Below, one piece after another: positions 1 to 6,510 of a stretch of DNA of 8,030 nucleotides. Source of the DNA: Anaerolineae bacterium (GTDB lineage: Bacteria; Chloroflexota; Anaerolineae; DRVO01); contig JAAYAV010000205.1 in NCBI GenBank assembly GCA_012719195.1, forward strand, positions 1-8,030, given 5' to 3'. Both the position numbers and the translations under genes were made by a program. Numbering within the stretch: position 1 is the stretch's first letter; each line of letters begins with the position of its first letter. The notes below the pieces were generated by a model. It ran no database searches. It saw only the letters and a list, made by a program, of their open reading frames with translations, and was not told the DNA's origin.

Positions 1-183
1 ATCGGGTTCATCAACGAGTTCCAGGACCGGCTGTTGTTTGGGACGGACCAGTCGTTCGGGCGGCCGGAGTTGGTGATGCCGCACCAGGGGTTCCTGAAGG
101 GGCTGGTGGCGGAGGGCAAGATCAGCGAGGCGGTGTACGAGAAGATCGCCTGGAAGAACGCGACGCGGCTGCTGGGGCTGTAG
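1..183 (+). CDS. Amidohydrolase-2 family metal-dependent hydrolase, C-terminal end (partial)
   Basis: Frame 1 is open from the window edge and gives 60 residues ending at a TAG. The visible part has the stretch RLLFGTD (residues 10-16). This matches the last strand of the amidohydrolase-2 (PF04909) TIM barrel, where the Asp is a metal ligand or catalytic base. The ending NATRLLGL is also typical of that family's C-terminus. Family members hydrolyse or decarboxylate small cyclic or carboxylated substrates in the cytoplasm using a divalent metal. The N-terminal metal-binding histidines lie outside the window, so neither substrate nor completeness can be judged. The gene is separated from the next one by 360 bases containing hairpins and repeats, so it probably belongs to a different transcript. 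Confidence 0.8.
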   Translation: MGFINEFQDRLLFGTDQSFGRPELVMPHQGFLKGLVAEGKISEAVYEKIAWKNATRLLGL

Positions 184-211
184 CGGAAAGGAAGGAGGGC
201 CCTCACCCCCC

Positions 212-236
212 AGCCATTCGGCTCCGCCGAATGGCT
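212..236. repeat. Perfect 11-bp hairpin, first of a pair
   Basis: The arms agccattcggc (212-222) and gccgaatggct (226-236) are exact reverse complements around a 3-base loop. The hairpin begins 28 bases after the amidohydrolase stop codon. There is no T-run after it, so it is not a classical intrinsic terminator. It could still protect or end the upstream transcript, or be part of a dispersed palindromic repeat together with the hairpin just after it. Confidence 0.75.
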
Positions 237-239
237 TGG

Positions 240-268
240 CCCCCTCTCCCATTCCATGGGAGAGGGGG
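240..268. repeat. Perfect 12-bp hairpin, second of a pair
   Basis: The arms ccccctctccca (240-251) and tgggagaggggg (257-268) are exact reverse complements with a 5-base loop. It starts 3 bases after the previous hairpin. The motif of CCCTCACCCC followed by CCCTCTCCC and its complement is one I recall as a frequent dispersed intergenic element in many GC-rich bacterial genomes; that is memory, not a search. It lacks a T-tract, so a terminator role is possible but not shown. Confidence 0.75.
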
Positions 269-309
269 GAGGCCTCCTGAGTGGGAGTGCGGGCCGGCGC
301 GGACGGTAG

Positions 310-420
310 ATTCCTCGCTGCGCTCGGAATGACACTAGGACACTCGGGATGACAGAGGGACGCCCGGGATGCCAGACGGACGCTCGAGATGACACCAGTA
401 CGCCGGGATGACAGTGGAGA
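310..420. repeat. Degenerate 20-bp tandem repeat array, about five units
   Basis: Units begin in register at 321, 341, 361, 381 and 401 and follow a rough consensus cgctcgggatgacannngga; the fifth unit lacks one base near its start. The array is preceded by an imperfect palindrome at 310-330 (attcc ... ggaat) whose right half is the start of the first unit. The text TTCCTCGCTGCGCTCGGAATGACA resembles a dispersed non-coding element seen between genes in many bacteria (recollection only). No coding function is supported. The small open frames across it are repeat by-products. Confidence 0.7.
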
Positions 421-533
421 GCAGAATGGCCTTTCCTGGTCGTTCCGCTCCCGCCGCGGTGGTAAGCGCGCGCCGATGGTGCTAGCCTGGTGCGGGCAGG
501 CGGTCACGCCTGTGCCGACCGCAATCGAGAATC
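421..533. other. Leader region before the first ceramidase-fold gene, nothing recognised
   Basis: These 113 bases between the tandem array and the ribosome binding site should hold the promoter of the gene starting at 544. I see no convincing -35/-10 pair. A TAGCCT at 483-488 preceded by TG is the nearest match to an extended -10, but no credible -35 accompanies it. Confidence 0.3.
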
Positions 534-539
534 GGAGGA
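534..539 (+). promoter_or_regulatory. Ribosome binding site fixing the ATG at 544
   Basis: GGAGGA lies 4 bases before the ATG at 544. It decides against an in-frame GTG at 490. The 18 extra residues from that GTG (including the run ESEEE) would read through this very site, and they do not resemble the start of the family. Confidence 0.7.
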
Positions 540-543
540 AGAG

Positions 544-1734
544 ATGTCAGACAGCGTGCTGCGGGTTGCCGCAGAGACAGTAGACATAACGCCGCCAGTG
601 GGTTATCTGCTAGGCGGATACAGCGGCCGCGATGATCCCAGCAACGACATGCACGACCCCCTCCTGGCCCGGGTGCTTCTCCTGGACAATGGCGAGGTGC
701 GGGCGGCCATCGTCACCATGGACATCCTCGGTATCTCCTGGGAGCACACCCAGGCCATGCGCGCCGCCATCTCCCAGGCGGCGGATGTCTCCGCGGACAA
801 CGTCCTGGTCAACTGGTCGCACACCCACGCCGGCCCGGACACGCGCAAGTACGATCCCTACCTGGCCCACGTGGTGGAGAAGGTGGCCGGGGTGGCCTTG
901 GTGGCGAAGCAGCATCTGGCGCCGGCCGAGGTGTTCTACGATGAGGACACCATCGAGTTCAACGTCAACCGCCGCCTGATGACGGCCGAGGGGAAGGTCA
1001 TCATGGCCCCCAATCCGGAAGGAATCGTGGACCGACGGGTGCGGGTGCTGCGCTTCGACACCGAGGACGGACTGCCCACCGTGGTGCTCTTCCACGCCGT
1101 CTGCCACGCCAATGCCCTACGATCGGAGAACCTGGCCATAAGTGCCGACTTCCCCGGCTACGCCCAGGAGCTGGTGTCCCTCGCCTTCGGGCCGGAGTGC
1201 ACCCCCATGTTCATGCAGGGCTGCACCGGCAACATTCGCGCCAACCTGGGCGGCGGCGACGGCTTCCGCAGCGGCGACGAAGAGGATCTGCGTTGGTGTG
1301 GCTACTCCCTCGGCGGAGCCGCCATCCGCGCCGCTTGTCGCGTCGGGACGAAGGAAGGCCGCGCCAAGGGCGCCGTGGTCGGGACTGAGCTGGCCGTGGC
1401 GGAGACGGTGTTGGAGTTCCAGGCTCCGGACGGCACCCCGTTCGCCTACCCCATTCAGGCGTTGCGCCTCGGAGAGGTGCTCTTTATCGCCCTCCCTGGT
1501 GAGCCGGTAGTGGACTACGCCCTCTGGCTGGAGGAGCGCCTGCGCGGCAGTTGGCAGCAGGTCATCGTGGCCGGATACTCGAACAACGGGCGCGCCGGCT
1601 ACCTGGCTACCGCTCAGCACTACGCCGAGGGCGGCTACGAGGCGACCATGCCCGCTTCCCGGCTCAACGCGGCCGCCCAGGAGCAGATCCTCGCTGCGGC
1701 GGAAGCGGTCGCCGAACAGGTTCGTACCGCCTAG
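544..1734 (+). CDS. Neutral/alkaline ceramidase N-terminal domain protein (first copy)
   Basis: A 396-residue protein whose whole length matches the Ceramidase_alk N-terminal domain (PF04734). Family signatures run in order: ITPPVG near residue 15, SHTHAGP at 92-98 and a second histidine in VCHANAL (H188). They continue with QGCTGNIRAN at 225-234, PGE at 318-320 and a tyrosine-rich tail with GYLAT and GGYEAT (352-368). By analogy with Pseudomonas ceramidase, the SHTH and VCH histidines, the PGE glutamate and a tail tyrosine should bind zinc. True ceramidases have GDVSPN with a catalytic serine; here the matching text is GNIRAN, so Arg stands in place of Ser. There is no signal peptide and no C-terminal Ig-like domain, so it is probably cytoplasmic. 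I read it as a zinc hydrolase of unknown, perhaps amide, substrate and would not call it a ceramidase. A paralogue lies at 5203-6510. Confidence 0.85.
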   Translation: MSDSVLRVAAETVDITPPVGYLLGGYSGRDDPSNDMHDPLLARVLLLDNGEVRAAIVTMDILGISWEHTQAMRAAISQAADVSADNVLVNWSHTHAGPDTRKYDPYLAHVVEKVAGVALVAKQHLAPAEVFYDEDTIEFNVNRRLMTAEGKVIMAPNPEGIVDRRVRVLRFDTEDGLPTVVLFHAVCHANALRSENLAISADFPGYAQELVSLAFGPECTPMFMQGCTGNIRANLGGGDGFRSGDEEDLRWCGYSLGGAAIRAACRVGTKEGRAKGAVVGTELAVAETVLEFQAPDGTPFAYPIQALRLGEVLFIALPGEPVVDYALWLEERLRGSWQQVIVAGYSNNGRAGYLATAQHYAEGGYEATMPASRLNAAAQEQILAAAEAVAEQVRTA

Positions 1735-1761
1735 AACGAGGTACTTAGCGCACGCTAGGCC

Positions 1762-1797
1762 GGTGCCCCCTCTGGCTATCGTTGCGGAGGGGGCGCC
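1762..1797. terminator. Long GC-rich hairpin between two genes, possible terminator or attenuator
   Basis: Arms ggtgccccctc (1762-1772) and gagggggcgcc (1787-1797) pair over 11 positions with one G-T wobble, around a 14-base loop. It lies 27 bases after the stop of the first ceramidase-fold gene and 20 bases before the next ribosome binding site. No T-run follows, so intrinsic termination is uncertain. It may instead set the boundary between the upstream gene and the downstream five-gene unit. Confidence 0.4.
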
Positions 1798-1816
1798 AGG
1801 TCACAGCGTCATCGGC

Positions 1817-1823
1817 AGGAGGA
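1817..1823 (+). promoter_or_regulatory. Strong ribosome binding site fixing the GTG at 1830
   Basis: AGGAGGA is placed 6 bases before a GTG at 1830. The longer frame could start upstream at 1782, but that start lies inside the intergenic hairpin and its 16 residues have no family likeness. The GTG is therefore preferred. Confidence 0.7.
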
Positions 1824-1829
1824 GAGGTA

Positions 1830-2951
1830 GTGCAGAGACCGAACTACGACACGGCCCGGGCGGAGGCCGGCTTCCGCTGGCACGTGGCTCACTCTCAGGG
1901 AGCGCTGCGAGAGGTGACCGGCATCCCCATCCGCGATTTCAACCTCCAGCCAGAGGCGTGTATCGAGGCCTATCGCCGCGGTCGGCCCATTCTGGATGAG
2001 ATGTTCGGTCCCGATGTGGCCCCGGTGGGTCTGGCAACGCCGGCGGTCAGCTATGGGCACGTGAACGGTCTCGGATCGGAGCTGATCTTCCCTGAGGGCG
2101 GCGAGGTGGCGCACACCCACATCTACTCGTCGCTTGAGGAGGGCATCGAGGCACTTCAGCGACCGGTGGACTTCGCCACCGCCGGCATGGCGCCCTTCTT
2201 CCTCGACTTCCGGCGGCAGATGGAAGCGGCGTTCCCGGGCCAGAAGATCGGCTTGTCCTACGGCATGGAGGGCCCCATCACCACCGCTTGGGAGTTGCGC
2301 GGAAGCGGTTTCTTCACCGACATCTTCGACCAGCCGGACGCGGTGCGCGAGTTCCTGCGTCTCGTGGTGGAGAGCCTGCTGCAGTTCCACCGCTTCCGCT
2401 GTTCCGTGGACGGAGCGGACGTGATCAACCCCGACGGCGCGGGCATGGTGGACGACATCGCCAGCAACATCCCGCCTCACCTCTTCGCCGACCTGGTGGT
2501 CCCCTACTGGGATGCCTGGTACCGGGGGCGAACCACGGGCCGGCGCAGCGCCCACGTCGAGGATCTGCGCCCGGCACAGCTTCCCTTCCTGGAGGAGATC
2601 GGCCTGAGCTTCTATGACCCCTCCATCTCCCACCGGCTGAACCCCAAGATCATCCGGGACTCCTGTCGGGTGCCCTTCGGCTGGCGGCTGGGCAGCTTCC
2701 ACTACCTCAACCTGACGGCCGATGATGTGCGGGACTTCGTCTTCCAGGCCGTGGCCGATGGTGCATGCTCCGTCTTCACCTACACGGAGACGCTGCTGGT
2801 CCACGAGCCCCAGCGCACCAAGGTGTTCGCCTTCATCGAGGCGGCCAAGCAGGTGGAGAAGGCCTTCCAGGAGGGGGCCGGCAGGGAGGATATCGCCCGT
2901 CTCGTGAGCGACAGGGGGCGAGCCAAGTTCTGGGATCACTGGCTGGAGTGA
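1830..2951 (+). CDS. Uroporphyrinogen decarboxylase (URO-D) family protein, divergent
   Basis: A 373-residue protein starting at GTG. It fits the URO-D fold (PF01208), which includes heme-pathway decarboxylases and the corrinoid/coenzyme M methyltransferases (MtaA, CmuA type). Visible family marks are YGMEGPITTAWELRG (145-159), DGAGMVDDIASN (202-213) and the later strand with AHVEDLRPAQLPFLEEIG (241-258). The N-terminal arginine-rich motif of true HemE (PxWxMRQAGR) is absent, so heme synthesis is unlikely. In zinc methyltransferases the 241-258 region carries HxC; here it is H242-V-E244, so the cysteine ligand is replaced by glutamate. This may be an altered metal site or a different chemistry. 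No signal peptide or membrane segment is seen. It opens a tight five-gene run, and its stop lies 8 bases before the next gene. A methyl-transfer or decarboxylase role is inferred from family only. Confidence 0.8.
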   Translation: MQRPNYDTARAEAGFRWHVAHSQGALREVTGIPIRDFNLQPEACIEAYRRGRPILDEMFGPDVAPVGLATPAVSYGHVNGLGSELIFPEGGEVAHTHIYSSLEEGIEALQRPVDFATAGMAPFFLDFRRQMEAAFPGQKIGLSYGMEGPITTAWELRGSGFFTDIFDQPDAVREFLRLVVESLLQFHRFRCSVDGADVINPDGAGMVDDIASNIPPHLFADLVVPYWDAWYRGRTTGRRSAHVEDLRPAQLPFLEEIGLSFYDPSISHRLNPKIIRDSCRVPFGWRLGSFHYLNLTADDVRDFVFQAVADGACSVFTYTETLLVHEPQRTKVFAFIEAAKQVEKAFQEGAGREDIARLVSDRGRAKFWDHWLE

Positions 2952-2959
2952 GGGAGCCG

Positions 2960-4039
2960 GTGTCACAGTTCCGACTGTGGGCCGCCGGGTGTGCCCACGT
3001 GGGCACCGACTTGAGTAACGGGCGGGAGAGCCTCGCCGAGGCCATCCGCCAGTCCGAGTCTGGTGGATCCGAAGGAGGGCCGGCCTTCGAGTGGGACATC
3101 GCCCTGCACCTGGGCGACCTCTCCGGTAACCAGGGTTCGCCCCAGGACGACGAGGGCCGGGAGGTGGTGCGGCAGTTCGGAGCGGCCCGCACACACATCC
3201 GCGAGCAGTTCTACAACCTGGTGGGCAACCACGACGCCAACGTCCCCGGCGAGCCCTGCCAGTGGTGGTTCCGCAAGTGGGTAGACCCCACCGGCGAGAA
3301 CACCGCCTCCTCCGGCGTGCATCCGGAGCGGCGGCCGTACCCGGTCCAGGGCACCTGGGAGCGCTACTCGTTCCGGGTGGGCAACCTTCTCTTCCTCATG
3401 ATGGGCGACCGCAACGACGGGGGCCCACCGGTCGGGCGGGGCATGCGGGGCGGGTACCCGGCCGGAGCGGTGACGGGCGAGACGTTCCGCTGGTGGCAGG
3501 AGATGGTGGAGGCCAATCCGGACTGCGTCATCGTCTCCGCGCACCACCACATGCTGAAGCAGACCACGGTGGCGTCCGGCCCCTGGGAGGGGTTCGAGCG
3601 CGATGAGCACGGGCAGTGGCGAGCGCTCTACCACGGCTACTTCCCCGACGGTGGTCCCGAGGGCGCCTCGTATCTCTACTTCGTGGACGGCGAGCCGGAT
3701 GCGCAGGCCTTCGAGGGCTACCTGGCGGAGCACCCGGGCGCGACAGACCTCTGGTTGGGCGGGCACACCCACACCCATCCCGACGATCGCCGCGGCGGGC
3801 GCTCCCACATCGAGACGAAGTGGGGCGTGACGTTCATCAACGTGGCCTCACTCTCCCGCTACCACGCCTGGAAGACGACGCTGCCCCTCAGCCGGTTGCT
3901 GACATTCACGGAGGGCAGCAACGAGGTGCGGGTCCAGTGCTACCTGCACACTTCTGACTATGCGCCCCAGGGGTGGTACGCTCCGGCGGAGCGGACGGTG
4001 CGCTTGAGCAAGCCCTTCCTTTGGCGCGAAGGGACGTGA
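2960..4039 (+). CDS. Calcineurin-like metallophosphoesterase with altered first motif
   Basis: About 359 residues with the metallophosphoesterase (PF00149) metal motifs in order. These are LGDL at 51-54, GNHD at 89-92, SAHHHM at 193-198 and GGHTHTH at 267-273. Such enzymes use two metal ions to cleave phosphomonoesters or phosphodiesters. The first motif, normally D-x-H at the end of strand 1, is here C11-A-H13 within LWAAGCAHVGTD, so the usual aspartate ligand is missing; D17 is the nearest acid. No signal peptide is seen, so it is likely cytoplasmic. The start is uncertain. GTG 2960 has GAGG 6 bases upstream and puts strand 1 at the very N-terminus. GTG 2948 would overlap the previous stop as GTGA and add four residues. 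The substrate is unknown; the operon context suggests a metabolic phosphoester, not a nucleic acid. Confidence 0.85.
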   Translation: MSQFRLWAAGCAHVGTDLSNGRESLAEAIRQSESGGSEGGPAFEWDIALHLGDLSGNQGSPQDDEGREVVRQFGAARTHIREQFYNLVGNHDANVPGEPCQWWFRKWVDPTGENTASSGVHPERRPYPVQGTWERYSFRVGNLLFLMMGDRNDGGPPVGRGMRGGYPAGAVTGETFRWWQEMVEANPDCVIVSAHHHMLKQTTVASGPWEGFERDEHGQWRALYHGYFPDGGPEGASYLYFVDGEPDAQAFEGYLAEHPGATDLWLGGHTHTHPDDRRGGRSHIETKWGVTFINVASLSRYHAWKTTLPLSRLLTFTEGSNEVRVQCYLHTSDYAPQGWYAPAERTVRLSKPFLWREGT

Positions 4040-4052
4040 TGCTGGAGACGCG

Positions 4053-5189
4053 ATGATGGGATGGGATGGTCCCCGGCCGATGCGGCCCGAGGAGTACGAG
4101 GAGGTGATGGCGGTGCTGGAGCGTGCCTTCGGCCTGCCGAAGCACCACTGGCTGGCGCAGTACCCCGGTACGGCCCGCGACCGGTTGGTGTGGGAGGACC
4201 ACTTCGTCATCTGCGAGGAAGGGAGGGTGGTGTGCCACGCTGCCCTCTATCCGCGGACGCTGGTGGTGGACGGCTGCGACGTGCCTCTGGGCGGTATCGG
4301 CAGCGTCTCCACCGATCCCGACTTTCAGGGTCGCGGTCACTTCAGTCGCTTGATGCAGCACCTCACCGATGTGATGCGCGACCGCCAGATACCGCTGGCG
4401 GTGCTCTGGGGCCGGACCTCCCGGTACCGCCACTTCGGCTACGAGCCGGCCGGGCGCAGGGTAGTCTTTCGGCTCTCGGGTAAGCCCGCGTCGGCGGCTG
4501 GAGCCGCCGCGGGCAGCGTGCGCGGTCTGCGGCCCCACGAGGATCTGGCCTGGACACTGGCAGCGCACTCGCGTGAGCCGCTGCACATTGCCCGGTCCCC
4601 GGGTGGCCAGCTCGAGCGGCTAACCGGCGGGGCCTCGCAGACGTGGGTGACCGACGAGGAGGGAGCCCGAGCCTACGTATTGCTCGAGGATGGGCGCGTG
4701 CTCGAGTACGCCGGCGACCCGCAAGGTGTGCTCGAGATACTGGCCTACCTGCGCGACCACTACCATCCGGCCGGGTTCGACGTTTTGGCGCCCTACCGGG
4801 ACGGTCGGCTGGTACGGGGCCTGTTCGAAATGGGAGCCTCGTGGCGAGTAGAGACCCTCGGCATGTTCGCCATCATAGACCTGCAGCGCCTGCTCCGGGC
4901 GTTCGCTCCCCAACTGCGGGCGCGGGCCGCGGCCGCCGGCCTGCCGCGCGGCGCTCGCCTTTCCTTGCGCAACGGCGACACCGGCGAGATCGCCTCCCTC
5001 GTCTGGGAAGATGAGGTGGTCATCGGTGGCGGGAGCGATGGCGAGGCCATTCCCGTTACTTCGTCCCAGTTGACGCGCCTGCTGCTGGGCCCCAGTCTGG
5101 AGCGCCAGGGGCGCAATGAGGCTGAGCAGCAGCTGCTTGACTGTCTATTCCCGCTGGACCTGTACATACACCCCCTGGACTCGGTATAG
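4053..5189 (+). CDS. GNAT N-acetyltransferase, Eis-like with SCP2-type C-terminal domain
   Basis: A 378-residue protein. The N-terminal GNAT domain has the acetyl-CoA loop in VSTDPDFQGRGHF (85-97, Q-G-R-G core). This is followed by LWGRTSRYRHFGYEPAG (118-134), the pattern of Eis and related acetyltransferases. The middle part (about 155-260) would be the second, degenerate GNAT domain. From about 262 (ASWRVETLGMFAIIDL) to the end it resembles the SCP2-like domain of the Eis family. In mycobacterial Eis the chain's C-terminal carboxylate and a tyrosine in the YxRFGY region take part in acetylating amines of aminoglycosides; Y125 and the C-terminal Val are the matching positions here, by inference. 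It sits 13 bases after the phosphoesterase and 13 before the next gene. The start may be the ATG at 4053 or the adjacent one at 4056; GGAG at 4044-4047 suits either. Its substrate is probably an amine or amino-sugar, but this is not shown. Confidence 0.83.
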   Translation: MMGWDGPRPMRPEEYEEVMAVLERAFGLPKHHWLAQYPGTARDRLVWEDHFVICEEGRVVCHAALYPRTLVVDGCDVPLGGIGSVSTDPDFQGRGHFSRLMQHLTDVMRDRQIPLAVLWGRTSRYRHFGYEPAGRRVVFRLSGKPASAAGAAAGSVRGLRPHEDLAWTLAAHSREPLHIARSPGGQLERLTGGASQTWVTDEEGARAYVLLEDGRVLEYAGDPQGVLEILAYLRDHYHPAGFDVLAPYRDGRLVRGLFEMGASWRVETLGMFAIIDLQRLLRAFAPQLRARAAAAGLPRGARLSLRNGDTGEIASLVWEDEVVIGGGSDGEAIPVTSSQLTRLLLGPSLERQGRNEAEQQLLDCLFPLDLYIHPLDSV

Positions 5190-5202
5190 GGAGGGGCTGG
5201 AG

Positions 5203-6510
5203 ATGAACGAGCTACAGGCAGGCGCGGCAGAAGTCGTGATCACGCCGCCGCTGGGCATCTCGATGGCCGGCTACTACAACGACCGGAAAGCCGATGATGT
5301 CCACGACGATCTATTCGCCCATGCCCTGGTGCTGGAGGCGGGCGGCGCGAGGGCGGCCCTGGTGGTCTGCGACCTCATCGGGCTGGACCGCGAGCTGGCG
5401 CTTGAGTCGCGCGCCCTGGTCGAGCAGCGGACTGGAATTCCGGCCACGGCGGTGATGATCTGCTGCACGCACACGCACACCGGCCCGCTGGTGTCGCGGA
5501 AGCCGCACCGCATCCTGGAGGCTGATCCCGGCTACGCCGACATGGTGGTGCGGAAGGTGGCGGACGCGGTGCAGTTGGCCTGGCAGCGACGGCAATCGGC
5601 CTCTCTGCGCGCTGGGCCTGGACACGCCGAGGGTATTGCGGGGAACCGGCGCTGGTGGATGAAGAACGGCACGCTGCGTACCAACCCGCCCTTCCAGGAC
5701 CCCGAGCTCGATCGCCCGGCCGGCCCCATCGACCCGGAGGTGGGCATTCTGGCCGCCTACCGTGAGGATGGGTCGGTGCTGGCGGTGCTGTCGAACTACG
5801 CCCTTCACTCAGACGAGGTGGGCGGCACCGCCCTGGGGGGCGACTACCAGGGCGTGGAGAACCGTCTCCTTAAGCGCTTCCTGGGGCCGGATTGCGCCGT
5901 GCTTTGCCCCAACGGCTGCTGTGGCGACATCAACCACTTCGATTGGAGCAAGCCGGCGCCGCAATCCGGCCAGTGGCGGGCAGACCGCTCCGGCGCGGTG
6001 GTGGCCGGAGAGGTAGTGAAGCGGCTGCCGGACCTGAAGCCGGTGGAGGGTGAGCGCGTCACGGCGAACAGTGTCACCCTGACCGCCGAGCTGCGGCTGC
6101 CGAACGACGAGGAGGCGGCCTGGGCGGAGAAGGTGGCCGGCGGTCAGATGCACGGCTTCGACGCCCAGGGGCTGGACATCGTGCGCGCCCATCGTATGCT
6201 GCGCCTGCGCGATGCCGGGATCGCCAACCGCCCCGCCGAGGTGAGCGTCATCACGGTAGGGGATGTGGCTCTTGTGGGCCTGCCGGGCGAGATCTTCGTG
6301 GAGTTGGGGTTGGAGATCAAGGAGCGGTCCCCGTTTCCGTACACCATCGTGAACGAGCTATGTAACGACTCCATCGGCTATGTGCCCACCGCCAAGGCCT
6401 ACGGCGAAGGCGGCTACGAGGCCACCAGCACCCCACTGGCGGAGGGCACGGGCGAACGGCTGGTGGAGGCGGCTCTGAAGCTGCTGCAGGAGGCCAAGGC
6501 GAAGGCATGA
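5203..6510 (+). CDS. Neutral/alkaline ceramidase N-terminal domain protein (second copy)
   Basis: A 435-residue protein, paralogous to the one at 544-1734. Shared marks are ITPPLG near residue 13, CTHTHTGP at 88-95 and a histidine in YALHSDEV (H202). It also has NGCCGDINHF at 237-246, PGE at 361-363 and GYVPT with GGYEAT (392-408). The zinc-ligand set by analogy with Pseudomonas ceramidase looks complete. The catalytic-serine motif GDVSPN appears as GDINHF, so Asn replaces Ser, which argues against ceramide hydrolysis by the known mechanism. It is longer than the first copy, mainly through a segment around residues 130-180 with NRRWWMKNGTLRTNPP, which may shape a different pocket. There is no signal peptide. 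The start is ATG 5203, with GGAGGG 7 bases upstream; an earlier in-frame ATG at 5116 would overlap the GNAT gene by 74 bases with unrelated residues. Its last four bases overlap the PIG-L start. Confidence 0.87.
   Translation: MNELQAGAAEVVITPPLGISMAGYYNDRKADDVHDDLFAHALVLEAGGARAALVVCDLIGLDRELALESRALVEQRTGIPATAVMICCTHTHTGPLVSRKPHRILEADPGYADMVVRKVADAVQLAWQRRQSASLRAGPGHAEGIAGNRRWWMKNGTLRTNPPFQDPELDRPAGPIDPEVGILAAYREDGSVLAVLSNYALHSDEVGGTALGGDYQGVENRLLKRFLGPDCAVLCPNGCCGDINHFDWSKPAPQSGQWRADRSGAVVAGEVVKRLPDLKPVEGERVTANSVTLTAELRLPNDEEAAWAEKVAGGQMHGFDAQGLDIVRAHRMLRLRDAGIANRPAEVSVITVGDVALVGLPGEIFVELGLEIKERSPFPYTIVNELCNDSIGYVPTAKAYGEGGYEATSTPLAEGTGERLVEAALKLLQEAKAKA

Noticed and set aside
310..420. Tandem repeats as a CRISPR array
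   Set aside because: The 20-base units are contiguous and degenerate, with no unique spacers between conserved repeats, and no cas gene is present.
490..543. Upstream GTG start extending the first ceramidase-fold protein by 18 residues
   Set aside because: The extension reads through the GGAGGA ribosome binding site and is unlike family N-termini; the ATG at 544 is better placed.
389..583. Small + strand open frame overlapping the tandem repeats and the start of the first ceramidase-fold gene
   Set aside because: It is built from repeat sequence, has no convincing ribosome binding site, and overlaps a clear gene start.
1830..2951. True uroporphyrinogen decarboxylase (hemE) of heme synthesis
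   Set aside because: The N-terminal arginine motif of HemE is missing and no other tetrapyrrole gene is nearby.
1809..3194. Long open frame of 461 codons on the - strand across the URO-D-like gene
   Set aside because: It lies antisense to a well-supported gene and runs into the next. Its product is rich in Arg, Pro, Gly and His with no recognisable motif, as expected of an antisense frame in GC-rich DNA.
2963..3808. Open frame of 281 codons on the - strand opposite the metallophosphoesterase
   Set aside because: The + strand frame has all the metallophosphoesterase motifs; the - strand product is low-complexity (Val, Ala, Gly, His rich) and has no recognised domain.
4611..4736. Four CTCGAG palindromes within 126 bases
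   Set aside because: Each falls in frame as Leu-Glu codons in the GNAT gene, so coding and GC-rich codon choice explain them without a regulatory role.
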